The notes beneath the pieces are model-generated. The model had not been told where the DNA came from. It made no database searches and saw only the letters and a list, made by a program, of their open reading frames with translations. A stretch of DNA of 64,000 nucleotides, taken from Phycisphaerae bacterium (lineage in GTDB: Bacteria; Planctomycetota; Phycisphaerae; UBA1845). A program made the position numbers and the translations under genes. Positions 1-8,616 of this stretch are shown one piece after another. The stretch covers positions 1 to 64,000 of the forward strand of contig BQJS01000003.1 in assembly GCA_021604825.1 (NCBI GenBank). The letters run 5' to 3'. Position 1 is the first letter of the stretch. Each line of letters starts with the position of its first letter.

Positions 1-1192
1 AGACCATTGCTAGCGTGAAATAGGCGAGCGGTTTCTGTTTTCCCAATCCGATGAGCACGTATGCGGGCACCATTTGAATCAAAGTCAGCAACTCGCATCC
101 GAGAAGCAACGCCAAGATTCCCGCCATCGGTTCAAAATCACCTCCGACCCAAACTCGAATAATCGGTTCACCCAGGATGACGAGAACCGTTGCGATTGCC
201 AGAACAAGCGCTCCAACAAAGCGGTTACCTCTAAGTACCAATGCGCGAATTCTGGCGCTGTCCTTCTCGGCCATTAAACTTGTGGCGGCGGGCTTGGTGA
301 CACTGCCGAATGCACGTACGATGGAATACACGGCCTGCATGATCATCACCGGAATCGTATACAGCGTCGCAGATTCAGTGGTCAACAGCACACCAATCAC
401 GATGAAACCTGCGCGGTCACGAACCGTGTCGAACAGACTCCACATCAACGTATAGATGCTATAGCTCAACATTTCCCGAAACTGAGCCATCGAAGCGTGT
501 GACCAACGAACGCGCAATTGCGGAAGAAAGTGTCTGACCAAAAATGGTGCGCCGACTACTTCGGCCAATCGTGCACTTACGTGGGCAATCGCCAAACCCA
601 TAACACCGCAGTCAGCCATCAAGAGTCCGACGATGAGCGCTGCCCGCGATATCCGACAGCAGAACGAAAGCGCATTGAGCGGAACATAACGCTGCAGGCC
701 ACTCATGACGCCTCGATACACTGTCAGCGGGGTTGCAACTGCAAAATAACCGCCCACGATCAAGACCAATGACCGACTGATCCCCTCGTTCTCCGGTGGA
801 ATGTTGAACCAGATTGGAAAGAAAACATATAAGACAGCCGTCGCGACAAGAACCAGCAGGGAAACAAGTGAGTAGAACACAATGGCAGTGCTGACGACTC
901 GATTTAGGCCTTTGTAATCACGCTGAGCAAGCATCGGCGGGATGAAATAATTGACCGCCGAATTGATCCCCAATTGCAACATGGCTGAATAGGCGAATAA
1001 ACCACCGGTGATCGCCCATATGCCGTAGATATCCCGCGGAAGAACTCGCAATATGAACTTCAGCAAGCAAATTTGAATCGTCATGTCCACACCCATCACA
1101 ACAAAGTTGCTTAGGGCATTCAATGAGACGCGCTTGCCACTGGTTTTTTCTTGCGAAGCGGCTGGTTGTTTGTGTTCGCCAGAAGATTTCAT
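1..1192 (-). CDS. Wzx-like polysaccharide flippase (partial, C-terminus off the edge)
   Basis: About 397 residues are visible, read from the complement; the C-terminus lies beyond the left edge. After a polar N-terminal stretch there is a chain of hydrophobic segments (for example around residues 27-50, 58-80, 100-125 and 150-170) separated by short basic loops, as in the oligosaccharide flippase/MOP exporter superfamily. The family moves lipid-linked glycan units across the inner membrane. Its place at the head of a sugar-modification cluster fits that role. The ATG was chosen as start; an in-frame GTG 48 bases upstream is possible and neither has a clear Shine-Dalgarno site. It is divergent from the next gene. 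The family call is by membrane pattern and context, since flippases have little sequence signature. Confidence 0.8.
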   Translation of the reverse strand, partial: MKSSGEHKQPAASQEKTSGKRVSLNALSNFVVMGVDMTIQICLLKFILRVLPRDIYGIWAITGGLFAYSAMLQLGINSAVNYFIPPMLAQRDYKGLNRVVSTAIVFYSLVSLLVLVATAVLYVFFPIWFNIPPENEGISRSLVLIVGGYFAVATPLTVYRGVMSGLQRYVPLNALSFCCRISRAALIVGLLMADCGVMGLAIAHVSARLAEVVGAPFLVRHFLPQLRVRWSHASMAQFREMLSYSIYTLMWSLFDTVRDRAGFIVIGVLLTTESATLYTIPVMIMQAVYSIVRAFGSVTKPAATSLMAEKDSARIRALVLRGNRFVGALVLAIATVLVILGEPIIRVWVGGDFEPMAGILALLLGCELLTLIQMVPAYVLIGLGKQKPLAYFTLAMV

Positions 1193-1329
1193 TGGGGTAT
1201 CGTCAGCCGCAGAACTTTGCCATCCGTAATTTGTTGCCACGACGTGGGTAATGACCTAGCCTTTGGATAAGCTCGAATCTTCTGGTATTCCATCTGGCGA
1301 ATTCGTTTTTGAAATTGGAGATTTGCACG

Positions 1330-2442
1330 TTGAAAGGTTCAAGTCTTGTTTTTGGGCTCGCGGGAATTGCCGCCCTCACCGGTGCCGCAGCGTGGTTGGT
1401 TTTTTCGTCGACCGGTACTCAGCCTTTCCTGCCCGCATCTGCGCCTTCGCCAACTACAGCGATGGCGTCTGAAGCGGTAGGCGACATTATCTCTCTGCAA
1501 AAATCGAACACGCTGCAGGAATCGACTCCGCAGCCTTCAAGAGAGTCCAAGTTACCCCGCAAGGTCATTCCATGGATAGAAGTGAACGCCCCGCAGGCTT
1601 TGGTGGCGAGATGGGCTCACATGCGACCCGACGTAAACCTTACCCATCCGAATATCAAATACATCGATCATTGCATCGAAGGGTTGCCGCATTGGGCAAA
1701 GATTACGGACACCGTAATCGTTCTGACCAAACCCGAGCGAATTGCCACCTTGTACCCAGAATTGATGCGTAGAAAGCCGTCCGGATTGCACATCGTTGGT
1801 GGACTCAAGACTTTCATGCTCAAAGATGACTATGCCGATCCTGCAGGCTGGCAAGCCATCGCCCGTTCTGCTCAACGTGTGGTCAACATCACTGGAAATA
1901 ACGTCGTTGTCTTGGGGAGCGAAACACCGCTGACCCCGTTTCACCGAGGTGAAGCAACGATTGACTTTGACAAACTCCGTAAGTCATTGGTGCCATTGCG
2001 CGACACCGGAATCCAATTCTGGTGGCATCCGGTGCGAATTCTCTCGAGTTCCCCTAAGTTTCCCAACAGAGAGAAAGAATCAACACGATTGGTCGAAACG
2101 ATTCTCGACGTTTTGCCAGATTCCGTTTTTCTCACTGCTTACACTTCCTGGCATGGTTACGAGCAAAACCGACACGGTGAATTGTCAATGCGAAAGAAAA
2201 TGATTGATTTGGTTGGGGTTGATCACATCCACGACCGAATCTTCCCCACACCTGACGGCTATTGGCACTATTCGGGCGGCAAGAAAAAGAGATGCAGCAC
2301 AACCGCAGAAGCCATCACGCAATTGAACAAGCCCAATGGAGGAGTCATCATGGATATCTTTCCAGGGGGGCTCTCTTGGGTTCAAGTGGCAAAAGAGTTT
2401 GCTGAAGCCATGCCCAATTCCGCGAAGTCAGAACAACCGTGA
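1330..2442 (+). CDS. Unknown membrane-anchored or exported protein in glycan cluster
   Basis: I do not recognise the family. The 370-residue product begins with a short basic stretch and one hydrophobic segment (about residues 5-25), then a Ser/Thr/Pro-rich linker to about residue 80, then a globular part of roughly 280 residues. That part alternates hydrophobic strands with conserved-looking polar turns (VIVLTKPERI, GLHIVGGLKTFM, IQFWWHPVRI, FLTAYTSWHGYE, GGVIMDIFPGGLSW), a rhythm that could suit a TIM-barrel-like or glycosidase-like fold; this is inference only. The TTG start was chosen because GGAG lies 9 bases upstream; another in-frame TTG is 21 bases earlier. Its setting between a flippase and sugar enzymes suggests a role in surface glycan handling. 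Confidence 0.6.
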   Translation: MKGSSLVFGLAGIAALTGAAAWLVFSSTGTQPFLPASAPSPTTAMASEAVGDIISLQKSNTLQESTPQPSRESKLPRKVIPWIEVNAPQALVARWAHMRPDVNLTHPNIKYIDHCIEGLPHWAKITDTVIVLTKPERIATLYPELMRRKPSGLHIVGGLKTFMLKDDYADPAGWQAIARSAQRVVNITGNNVVVLGSETPLTPFHRGEATIDFDKLRKSLVPLRDTGIQFWWHPVRILSSSPKFPNREKESTRLVETILDVLPDSVFLTAYTSWHGYEQNRHGELSMRKKMIDLVGVDHIHDRIFPTPDGYWHYSGGKKKRCSTTAEAITQLNKPNGGVIMDIFPGGLSWVQVAKEFAEAMPNSAKSEQP

Positions 2443-3016
2443 CCGTGTGCAAATCGCAATCGTGATTGGCGTCCTACCACAGACCATTCCTTCCGACCAA
2501 CTCAAGATCACTGGCCAACGTCGCCGCATGGAATCTGAGAAGGCAAACTCCGTCCCCGTCAGACGCACCCAGGATAGTCCGTAAGCACCTGATATAACTA
2601 TAGTTACACTCGTTTGGCAACGCTGACCAATTGGCCAAGAGGGCACCTCATGATGAGCCCTCGCATGTTATCGGCTCTCCGTTTCTGAGGCTACAGTCGC
2701 GAAAGTTCGTAAACCCTGACCATTGTACGGGTTCGGAGCAATTCCGGTTCGTCGACATCGTCACCTTCCCCAATTCGTGATCGGTTGGGGCGAGAGTTCG
2801 TTTGGCACAACGGATGAGGCTAGAACAGGTTCTTAAGTGCGTGGATTGGGGGGAAACTGCACGGGATCTCGGTGCACGGCAATCCTTACTCCGAGCCGAA
2901 TTTTCGACTATATTGCCGACCCTCAATGGTCCTGGGCAGCGATTTGCGTTGAATTCGCTGCTACGTTCGAAGGGTAATTCACGAGATCAGGTCCAACCAG
3001 TCGGAACAAGAAACCA
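2443..3016. other. Intergenic region, probable promoter region of the gmhA operon
   Basis: No convincing gene is seen in these 574 bases. They contain a 12-bp perfect palindrome at 2595-2606 (TAACTATAGTTA), a 6-bp inverted repeat at 2639-2662 (GAGGGC/GCCCTC, no T-tract after it) and a TATATT -10-like hexamer at 2909-2914 without a good -35 partner. The region separates the unknown anchored protein from gmhA, so it probably holds the end of one transcript and the promoter of the next. Confidence 0.4.
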
Positions 3017-3577
3017 GTGAAACAACAGATTGATGAACATCAGCGCACAGTTGAGCAACTTAAAGAGTGCATTCCCCTTCTGGAGCAGATTTGCTCTCGG
3101 ATCATCATTTGTTTCAAGGGTGGCGGAAAACTGTACTTGCTCGGCAATGGCGGCAGCGCAGCAGATGCCCAGCACATCGCGGCTGAGTTGGTTGGTCGAT
3201 TCAAAATCGATCGACGTGCATTACCAGCCGTTGCCCTGACAACAGACAGCTCAAACTTGACCGCGATCGGAAATGACCTTGGGGGAGATTACGTTTTTTC
3301 GCGACAAGTCGAAGCGCTGGTGACGAAGAATGATGTTGTATGGGCGCTTAGCGTTTCAGGCAGTTCCCCAAACATCATCGCAGCCGTCAAGACCGCGAAG
3401 AAATTGGGGGCTGCAGTAATCGGCTTCACCAGTCTACGAGGTGATTCGTTGGCAGAGCATTGTGACGATTGCTTGCGGGCCAGCAACAACGACAGCGATC
3501 GTGTTCAGGAGGTTCACGAATTGGCATACCACTTAATCTGCGAGCGCGTTGAAATAGCGTTCTCCGATACCGAATAG
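3017..3577 (+). CDS. gmhA: Phosphoheptose isomerase (D-sedoheptulose 7-phosphate isomerase)
   Basis: The 186-residue protein has the single SIS (sugar isomerase) domain of GmhA over its whole length, matching the family's usual size. Visible hallmarks are the phosphate-binding GNGGSAADAQH motif followed by AAELVGRF, the second SIS loop SVSGSSPN, and the C-terminal QEVHELAYHLICE helix carrying the His/Glu residues of the family. The enzyme converts sedoheptulose 7-phosphate into D-glycero-D-manno-heptose 7-phosphate, the first step to ADP- or GDP-heptose. A GTG start is used. No hldE/gmhB partner lies nearby, so the heptose may enter the glycan pathway through enzymes encoded elsewhere. The next gene follows after 21 bases, suggesting one transcript. 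Confidence 0.9.
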   Translation: MKQQIDEHQRTVEQLKECIPLLEQICSRIIICFKGGGKLYLLGNGGSAADAQHIAAELVGRFKIDRRALPAVALTTDSSNLTAIGNDLGGDYVFSRQVEALVTKNDVVWALSVSGSSPNIIAAVKTAKKLGAAVIGFTSLRGDSLAEHCDDCLRASNNDSDRVQEVHELAYHLICERVEIAFSDTE

Positions 3578-3598
3578 GTTTTTCCGAGCGCACCATCC

Positions 3599-4756
3599 AT
3601 GAAGAACACCACGCTCCAGCGTTACCACGAAAGTTTTGCCGACACACTTGGAGGAAACGCCGCATTCGCATTTTGGAAAGGCAGGGTCGCGCTCTATGCG
3701 ATCCTCCGGGCGATGGGCATCAAAGAGGGCGATGAAGTCATCATGCCCGGCTACACCTGCGTCATGGCTGTTAATCCAATCATTTATCTCGGCGCAAAAC
3801 CGGTGTTCGTCGACATCGATCCCGACACCTACAACATGGACCCCAACCAGATTGAGTCGAAGATCTCCGCTCGAACTCGGATGATCATCGCCCAGCACAC
3901 TTACGGCATACCAGCCGACATGGATGCGATCCTTGACATTGGCAAACGAAAGAGCATCTCCGTTATCGAGGATTGCTGCTTATCGATGGGGTCAACGATA
4001 CGAGGCAAGAAGACGGGCACCTTTGGAGAAGCAGCTTATTTTTCATTCCAGTGGAATAAGCCCTATACGAGCGGGCTGGGCGGAATGGCTCTGACGTGCA
4101 ATGAGAATTTGGCCCAACGGATTGGCGACCTCTGGGAAAACGCAACGGTCGAGCCGAGTTTCAAACAAGTCAATCTATTGCGTCTTCAGTTAATGGTCTA
4201 TCGATCCCTCATCTACCCGAAGACAACAGCGCTCGCGCAGGAAACATTTCGGACCTTGAACAAATGGGGATTGGTCGTGGGCTCGTCGCAGGGCAGCGAG
4301 TTAACGCCAAAGATGGAACCCGATTTCTTCAAGCGAATGAGTACCATGCAAGCACGTGCAGGGCTTCGCCAATTGGATCGTGTCGCCGCCAATCTCACTC
4401 ATCGCCGGAAGATGCGGGAAATATACGATCGCCTTTGTTGTGAAAATGGGTTGGCTTTGCCCAAGATCAGTCCGGACGCCGACCCCGTGCTGGTGCGTTA
4501 TCCCGTGCGCGTGGCGGACAAGGCAACGGCGTTGCGAAAGGCCAGCAGTCATTTTGTTGAATTGGGTAGTTGGTTTGAGTGCCCACTTCACCCGATTGAG
4601 ACACCAATGTCCGCCTATGGTTATCATGAAGGCATGTGCCCAGAGGCCGATAAAGCATGCCGTGAAGTTGTCAATCTCCCCTGCCACCCTCGTGCATCCG
4701 AGAGTACTGCGAAACGTTCAGTGGCGTTCTTGGGCAAAATAAGTGATGCGAAATAG
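3599..4756 (+). CDS. DegT/DnrJ/EryC1/StrS-family PLP-dependent aminotransferase
   Basis: At 385 residues the protein has the length and motif order of the DegT/DnrJ/EryC1 family, which transaminates nucleotide-linked keto sugars with PLP. Visible features are the N-terminal substrate strand GDEVIMPGYTC, the VFVDIDPDTYN segment, the PLP-ring aspartate D125 in VIEDCC, and the likely Schiff-base lysine K154 in SFQWNK before a glycine-rich turn (SGLGG). The SFQWNK motif differs from the common SF..TK, so the substrate cannot be inferred closely. It sits between gmhA and the carbamoyltransferase group and is probably co-transcribed with gmhA. A role in making an amino sugar for the surface glycan is inferred. 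Confidence 0.85.
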   Translation: MKNTTLQRYHESFADTLGGNAAFAFWKGRVALYAILRAMGIKEGDEVIMPGYTCVMAVNPIIYLGAKPVFVDIDPDTYNMDPNQIESKISARTRMIIAQHTYGIPADMDAILDIGKRKSISVIEDCCLSMGSTIRGKKTGTFGEAAYFSFQWNKPYTSGLGGMALTCNENLAQRIGDLWENATVEPSFKQVNLLRLQLMVYRSLIYPKTTALAQETFRTLNKWGLVVGSSQGSELTPKMEPDFFKRMSTMQARAGLRQLDRVAANLTHRRKMREIYDRLCCENGLALPKISPDADPVLVRYPVRVADKATALRKASSHFVELGSWFECPLHPIETPMSAYGYHEGMCPEADKACREVVNLPCHPRASESTAKRSVAFLGKISDAK

Positions 4757-4889
4757 TTGCGTCAACGGCATGGCAATTCCGATGGAACACCCAAGACCAC
4801 GCGGATAAGCTATCGTACGAATTGAGGTCGGTTACGGCTGGTTCACTACCCAGGTTGTTCGGTTTGTGAATATCCGCAGGAGAACGAGC

Positions 4890-5327
4890 GTGCTGCAGGT
4901 CAATCGAAATCCAAATGCCAAGGTGCTCCGGTCGTTTGGTTTGGCGATGCTGTTTGGCTTTGGAGTCATCGGCGGATTGCTTTGGTTCCTCGCTCCGGAA
5001 CCGAACAGTTTTGCGTGGCAAGGCGCTCGCGGTCAGAAATTTGCGATTGGGCTATGGTGTCTTGGCGCGTTGTTGGCCCTGTTATCCATTGGGCCGCGCC
5101 AACTGGCTGTCCCGGCTTACGTCGGATGGATGTCGGTTGGCATGTTCTTGGGCGGAATCATGACCTTTGTCATGATGAGTGTGCTATTCATCGTTCTGCT
5201 TCCGATTTTCACGTTGATTCGGTTCAAAGATCCCCTGCGGATGAAACTGAAACCGCCGGGTGAAAGCTATTGGGAAGACTATCGCGAGCACGAACCAACG
5301 CTCGAACGAACAGCCCGCCCCTTTTGA
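4890..5327 (+). CDS. SxtJ-like small membrane protein next to carbamoyltransferase
   Basis: The product of about 145 residues has three to four hydrophobic segments (VLRSFGLAMLFGFGVIGGLLW, a second near residues 55-75, a third and fourth over GWMSVGMFLGGIMTFVMMSVLF) and a polar C-terminus with the SYWEDY motif and charged tail seen in SxtJ-family proteins. SxtJ proteins are small membrane proteins encoded beside SxtI/NodU-type carbamoyltransferases; their function is not established. The GTG start was preferred because AGGAG lies 7 bases before it; an in-frame GTG 24 bases upstream lacks such a site. Only about 60 bases separate it from the carbamoyltransferase. The family call rests on membrane pattern, C-terminal motif and neighbours. 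Confidence 0.75.
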   Translation: MLQVNRNPNAKVLRSFGLAMLFGFGVIGGLLWFLAPEPNSFAWQGARGQKFAIGLWCLGALLALLSIGPRQLAVPAYVGWMSVGMFLGGIMTFVMMSVLFIVLLPIFTLIRFKDPLRMKLKPPGESYWEDYREHEPTLERTARPF

Positions 5328-5388
5328 CGCTTCGATTGCAACGGGCTGCTGATCATGATTTTGAAGTAATTGGATTGAATCACCTGTA

Positions 5389-7155
5389 ATGTACGTTCTC
5401 GGCATATCCTGCTACTACCACGATTCGGGCGCTGCACTGCTCAAAGTTGGGCAGCTTGTTGCGGCAGCTGAAGAGGAACGATTCAATCGCAAAAAGCACT
5501 ACAGCGAGTTTCCCAAGCTCGCCGTCGAGTATTGCCTGCGAGAAGCCGGCATCACCATTGACGATGTCGATTACATCTGCTTCTATGAAAAACCACTGGT
5601 TAAATTCTCGCGCATTCTCGAAACCATCTTAACCCGTTGGCCGCTGACCTATTGGAACTGGGTTAAGAGCATGCCAGTTTGGCTGCTAACCAAGTTGCAC
5701 ATCGGTCGAACCATCCAGCGCGAACTCGAGACCGACAAGGACATCTATTTCTGCAAGCACCACATGTCACACGCAGCCAGCGCATTTCTGGTATCGCCCT
5801 ATGAGGAGTCCGCGATCATCACAGCGGATGGTGTGGGCGAATGGGCGACGACGGCTTGGGGGGTGGGGCGTGGAACTGAGATCGATCTTCAAAAGGAAAT
5901 CAGTTTCCCGCATTCGGTCGGATTGCTGTTTAGCGCGATCACTGCGTACCTTGGTTTTCGCGTTAACGATGCCGAGTGGAAAGTGATGGGCCTTGCGCCT
6001 TATGGGAAGCCGACGTATCTCGACAAGTTCCGCGAAGTCGTCGACCTGCGCGAAGACGGCAGCTTTCGATTGAAAATGAAATACTTCACGCACACGCATT
6101 CCACCTCAAAGATGTTCAACCACCGCTGGGAGGAATTGTTCGGGCGGCCTGTGCGTCCAAAGGAAACCGAACTCGACCAGTTCCATATGGACATCGCCCA
6201 CTCCGGTCAAAAAATGGTCGAAGAGATCATGGTCAAGATGGCCACCCACGTTCACAAGACAACGGGCATGGACAACTTGTGCATCGCTGGTGGCGTGGGT
6301 TTGAACTGCGTTGCGAACTGGCGAATCTTGAAGGAATCCGGATTCAAGAACATCTTCATTCAGCCAGCCGCTGGCGACTCTGGCGCGGCACTGGGTGCGG
6401 CGTTCTATATGTATAACACGGTGCTCAATAAGCCACGCGAATTTGAAATGCGTCATGCGTATTGGGGTCCGACCTTCGACGATGACAGCATCCGCAAGGC
6501 GCTCGAACGATCGGGGCTATCGTTTACGTATCACGATCGCGAAGAAGCGCTGCTCGAACAGACGGCGGCCGCGATTGATGACGGGAAAGTCATTGCGTGG
6601 TATCAGGGACGACTCGAATTCGGACCGCGAGCGCTGGGAAATCGTTCGCTCGTTGCCGACGCCCGCAACCCTAAGATGAAGGATATCATCAACGCCAAGG
6701 TGAAGTTCCGCGAAGCGTTCCGCCCATTTGCACCGAGCGTCCTGCGTGAACATGCCCATGAATATTTTGAGATGCCCGAAGGGATGGATGCGCCGTTCAT
6801 GCTCTTAGTGCCCAACGTTCTGCCCGAGCGGCATGCCGAAGTCCCGGCGATTACCCACGAAGATGGGACGGGTCGTGTGCAAACCGTTACTGCAGAAGAC
6901 AATGGACGCTACTATCGGTTGATCAAGGCGTTCCACGATCGCACAGGTACGCCGCTCGTCATCAACACATCGTTTAACGTGAGAGGCGAGCCCATCGTGC
7001 TGTCGCCTGAGGATGCGATCCACACGTATATGAATACCGGGATCGATTGGCTGGTGATGGGTAACTTCGTAATCTCGGAAAAACCCGATGTCGTCGATTA
7101 TGAAGCCGGAATGAAGCGCAGCATCGAGTTGGAAGCCAGTTCCCTAATCAAGTAA
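5389..7155 (+). CDS. NodU/TobZ/SxtI-type carbamoyltransferase
   Basis: This 588-residue enzyme matches the NodU/CmcH/TobZ carbamoyltransferase family in length and motifs. It starts with the family's N-terminal signature (YVLGISCYYHDSGAAL), has the metal/nucleotide-site histidines in HHMSHAASAF near residues 124-133, the GVGEWATT strand of the ASKHA fold, WKVMGLAPYGKP, CIAGGVGLNCVAN and, in the C-terminal domain, EFGPRALGNRSL and TSFNVRGEPIV. The family makes carbamoyl-adenylate from carbamoyl phosphate and ATP and transfers the carbamoyl group to a hydroxyl of a sugar or natural product. Here the acceptor is probably a surface glycan or lipid-linked sugar, judged by the surrounding genes. 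It is flanked by SxtJ-like and DUF5989-like membrane proteins, a recurring trio. Confidence 0.93.
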   Translation: MYVLGISCYYHDSGAALLKVGQLVAAAEEERFNRKKHYSEFPKLAVEYCLREAGITIDDVDYICFYEKPLVKFSRILETILTRWPLTYWNWVKSMPVWLLTKLHIGRTIQRELETDKDIYFCKHHMSHAASAFLVSPYEESAIITADGVGEWATTAWGVGRGTEIDLQKEISFPHSVGLLFSAITAYLGFRVNDAEWKVMGLAPYGKPTYLDKFREVVDLREDGSFRLKMKYFTHTHSTSKMFNHRWEELFGRPVRPKETELDQFHMDIAHSGQKMVEEIMVKMATHVHKTTGMDNLCIAGGVGLNCVANWRILKESGFKNIFIQPAAGDSGAALGAAFYMYNTVLNKPREFEMRHAYWGPTFDDDSIRKALERSGLSFTYHDREEALLEQTAAAIDDGKVIAWYQGRLEFGPRALGNRSLVADARNPKMKDIINAKVKFREAFRPFAPSVLREHAHEYFEMPEGMDAPFMLLVPNVLPERHAEVPAITHEDGTGRVQTVTAEDNGRYYRLIKAFHDRTGTPLVINTSFNVRGEPIVLSPEDAIHTYMNTGIDWLVMGNFVISEKPDVVDYEAGMKRSIELEASSLIK

Positions 7156-7194
7156 GCGAAAAGCGAACTCTAAGAAACCGGACACAGACGAATC

Positions 7195-7353
7195 ATGGCC
7201 AAGCAATCGCTATTCAAAGAATTCTTCGCTTTCATCAAGCATGAGAAGAAATGGTGGATGATCCCGTTGATCTCTGTGTTGTTGCTGGCCAGTGGATTGA
7301 TTCTATTCAGCAGTTCGTCACCGCTTGCTCCGTTTATTTATCCGTTGTTCTGA
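7195..7353 (+). CDS. DUF5989 (SxtK-like) mini membrane protein
   Basis: A 52-residue protein begins 39 bases after the carbamoyltransferase stop. It has a charged, aromatic N-terminus (EFFAFIKHEKKWW), a single hydrophobic helix (IPLISVLLLASGLILF) and the ending SSPLAPFIYPLF. This layout, basic-aromatic interface, one helix, then a xLAPFIYxLF tail, is that of DUF5989 proteins, which commonly follow carbamoyltransferase and SxtJ genes. No function has been assigned to the family; a membrane accessory or recruitment role for the carbamoyltransferase is inferred from conserved linkage. It is short enough to be missed by length-filtered gene calling. Confidence 0.85.
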   Translation: MAKQSLFKEFFAFIKHEKKWWMIPLISVLLLASGLILFSSSSPLAPFIYPLF

Positions 7354-7474
7354 TGCAGAATTCGGGCAAGACTCATTTGCGCCCCGCCAGCTAGCTCCCG
7401 GGCGTATCGATCCGCGCCGCGGAAATTTAAGACGGCATGGCTGTAAACTAGCACGTTCAAAAGAGCGATCAATC

Positions 7475-8569
7475 ATGAAAATCATCAACATTTGCGGTGC
7501 CCGACCCAATTTCATGAAGATCGCACCGCTGATGCGCGCCTACAAGAACCATAGCAACATCGATCCAATGTTGATTCACACCGGGCAGCATTACGACGCG
7601 AACATGTCCGAACTTTTCTTCAAGCAGCTGGGCATACCCGAACCCGACCTCAACCTTGAAATCGGTTCTGCGAGTCACGCGGTCCAGACGGCTGAAATCA
7701 TGAAACGATTTGAGACCGTCGCGCTCGAACAGAAGCCTGATTGGGTGGTCGTGGTCGGAGACGTCAACAGCACGATCGCCTGCGCGTTGGTCGCCACCAA
7801 ACTCGGCATCAAGGTCGCCCACGTCGAAGCCGGTTTACGAAGTTTTGATCGCGACATGCCCGAAGAAATCAACCGGGTTCTCACCGACTGCATATCAGAC
7901 CTCTTGTTCGTCACCGAGCCCAGCGGGATGGAAAATCTGAAGAACGAAGGCGTCGCCGATGACAAGGTTCACTTCGTCGGGAATGTGATGATCGACACGC
8001 TTCGCGCCAACTTTGACAAAGCCCAGCAATCCAAAATCGTCGAATCGCTGGGTCTGAAGTCCAAGGGTTTTAATGTGGTCACGTTGCATCGTCCGAGCAA
8101 TGTCGACGACCTGAAAGCGATGACCCGAATCGTCGATGTCATTGAAGAAATTCAAGAAGATCTACCCACCGTTTTCCCGATGCACCCCCGTACCCGGCAC
8201 AACCTCGGGAAGTTGGGATTGGCCGGCCGTCTCGAAGCCATGGCAAATTTGAAAATCATCGATCCGGTGGGCTACCTCGACTTCCTCAAACTCACCGGAA
8301 GTGCAGCCGTCGTCCTCACCGATTCTGGCGGAATCCAGGAAGAGACGACCATCCTTGGCGTGTGGTGTCTGACCCTTCGTGAAAACACAGAACGCCCGGT
8401 CACGATAGATCAAGGCACCAACACGTTGGTCGGAACTGATCCGGCGAAGATCCTCGACGCGTACCGCAAGTGTCGCAGCCAAGCTGTCGGCGAAGCGCAA
8501 ACGCCCGAAAAGTGGGATGGCAAAGCGGCTGAGCGCATCGCAGAAATCCTAGCAAAGCAACCCGCCTGA
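7475..8569 (+). CDS. wecB: UDP-N-acetylglucosamine 2-epimerase (non-hydrolysing)
   Basis: The 364-residue protein has the size and motifs of WecB/MnaA: GARPNFMK at the N-terminus, HTGQHYD, VVGDVNSTIA, HVEAGLRS with the catalytic-region Glu, TLHRPSNVD, HPRT and the UDP-binding TDSGGIQEE near the C-terminus. The enzyme interconverts UDP-GlcNAc and UDP-ManNAc, supplying ManNAc or ManNAcA for surface polysaccharides. The ATG was chosen because homology begins at MKIINICGARP; the open frame extends 150 bases further upstream but overlaps the DUF5989-like gene and shows no family sequence there. AAGAG about 10 bases upstream may be the ribosome site. It closes the glycan cluster and converges with the next gene. 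Confidence 0.95.
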   Translation: MKIINICGARPNFMKIAPLMRAYKNHSNIDPMLIHTGQHYDANMSELFFKQLGIPEPDLNLEIGSASHAVQTAEIMKRFETVALEQKPDWVVVVGDVNSTIACALVATKLGIKVAHVEAGLRSFDRDMPEEINRVLTDCISDLLFVTEPSGMENLKNEGVADDKVHFVGNVMIDTLRANFDKAQQSKIVESLGLKSKGFNVVTLHRPSNVDDLKAMTRIVDVIEEIQEDLPTVFPMHPRTRHNLGKLGLAGRLEAMANLKIIDPVGYLDFLKLTGSAAVVLTDSGGIQEETTILGVWCLTLRENTERPVTIDQGTNTLVGTDPAKILDAYRKCRSQAVGEAQTPEKWDGKAAERIAEILAKQPA

Positions 8570-8616
8570 CCTTCTCAACCTTGATCTCATTTGGCGTGAT
8601 CGAAGAATCGGTACGC

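Noticed and set aside
2639..2662. GAGGGC/GCCCTC inverted repeat as terminator
   Set aside because: 12-base loop, only 6 pairs and no T-tract; far (about 200 bases) from the upstream stop.
2802..3020. Possible 72-residue gene overlapping the gmhA start (GTGA)
   Set aside because: TTG start, no Shine-Dalgarno site, no recognisable sequence; the overlap alone is weak evidence.
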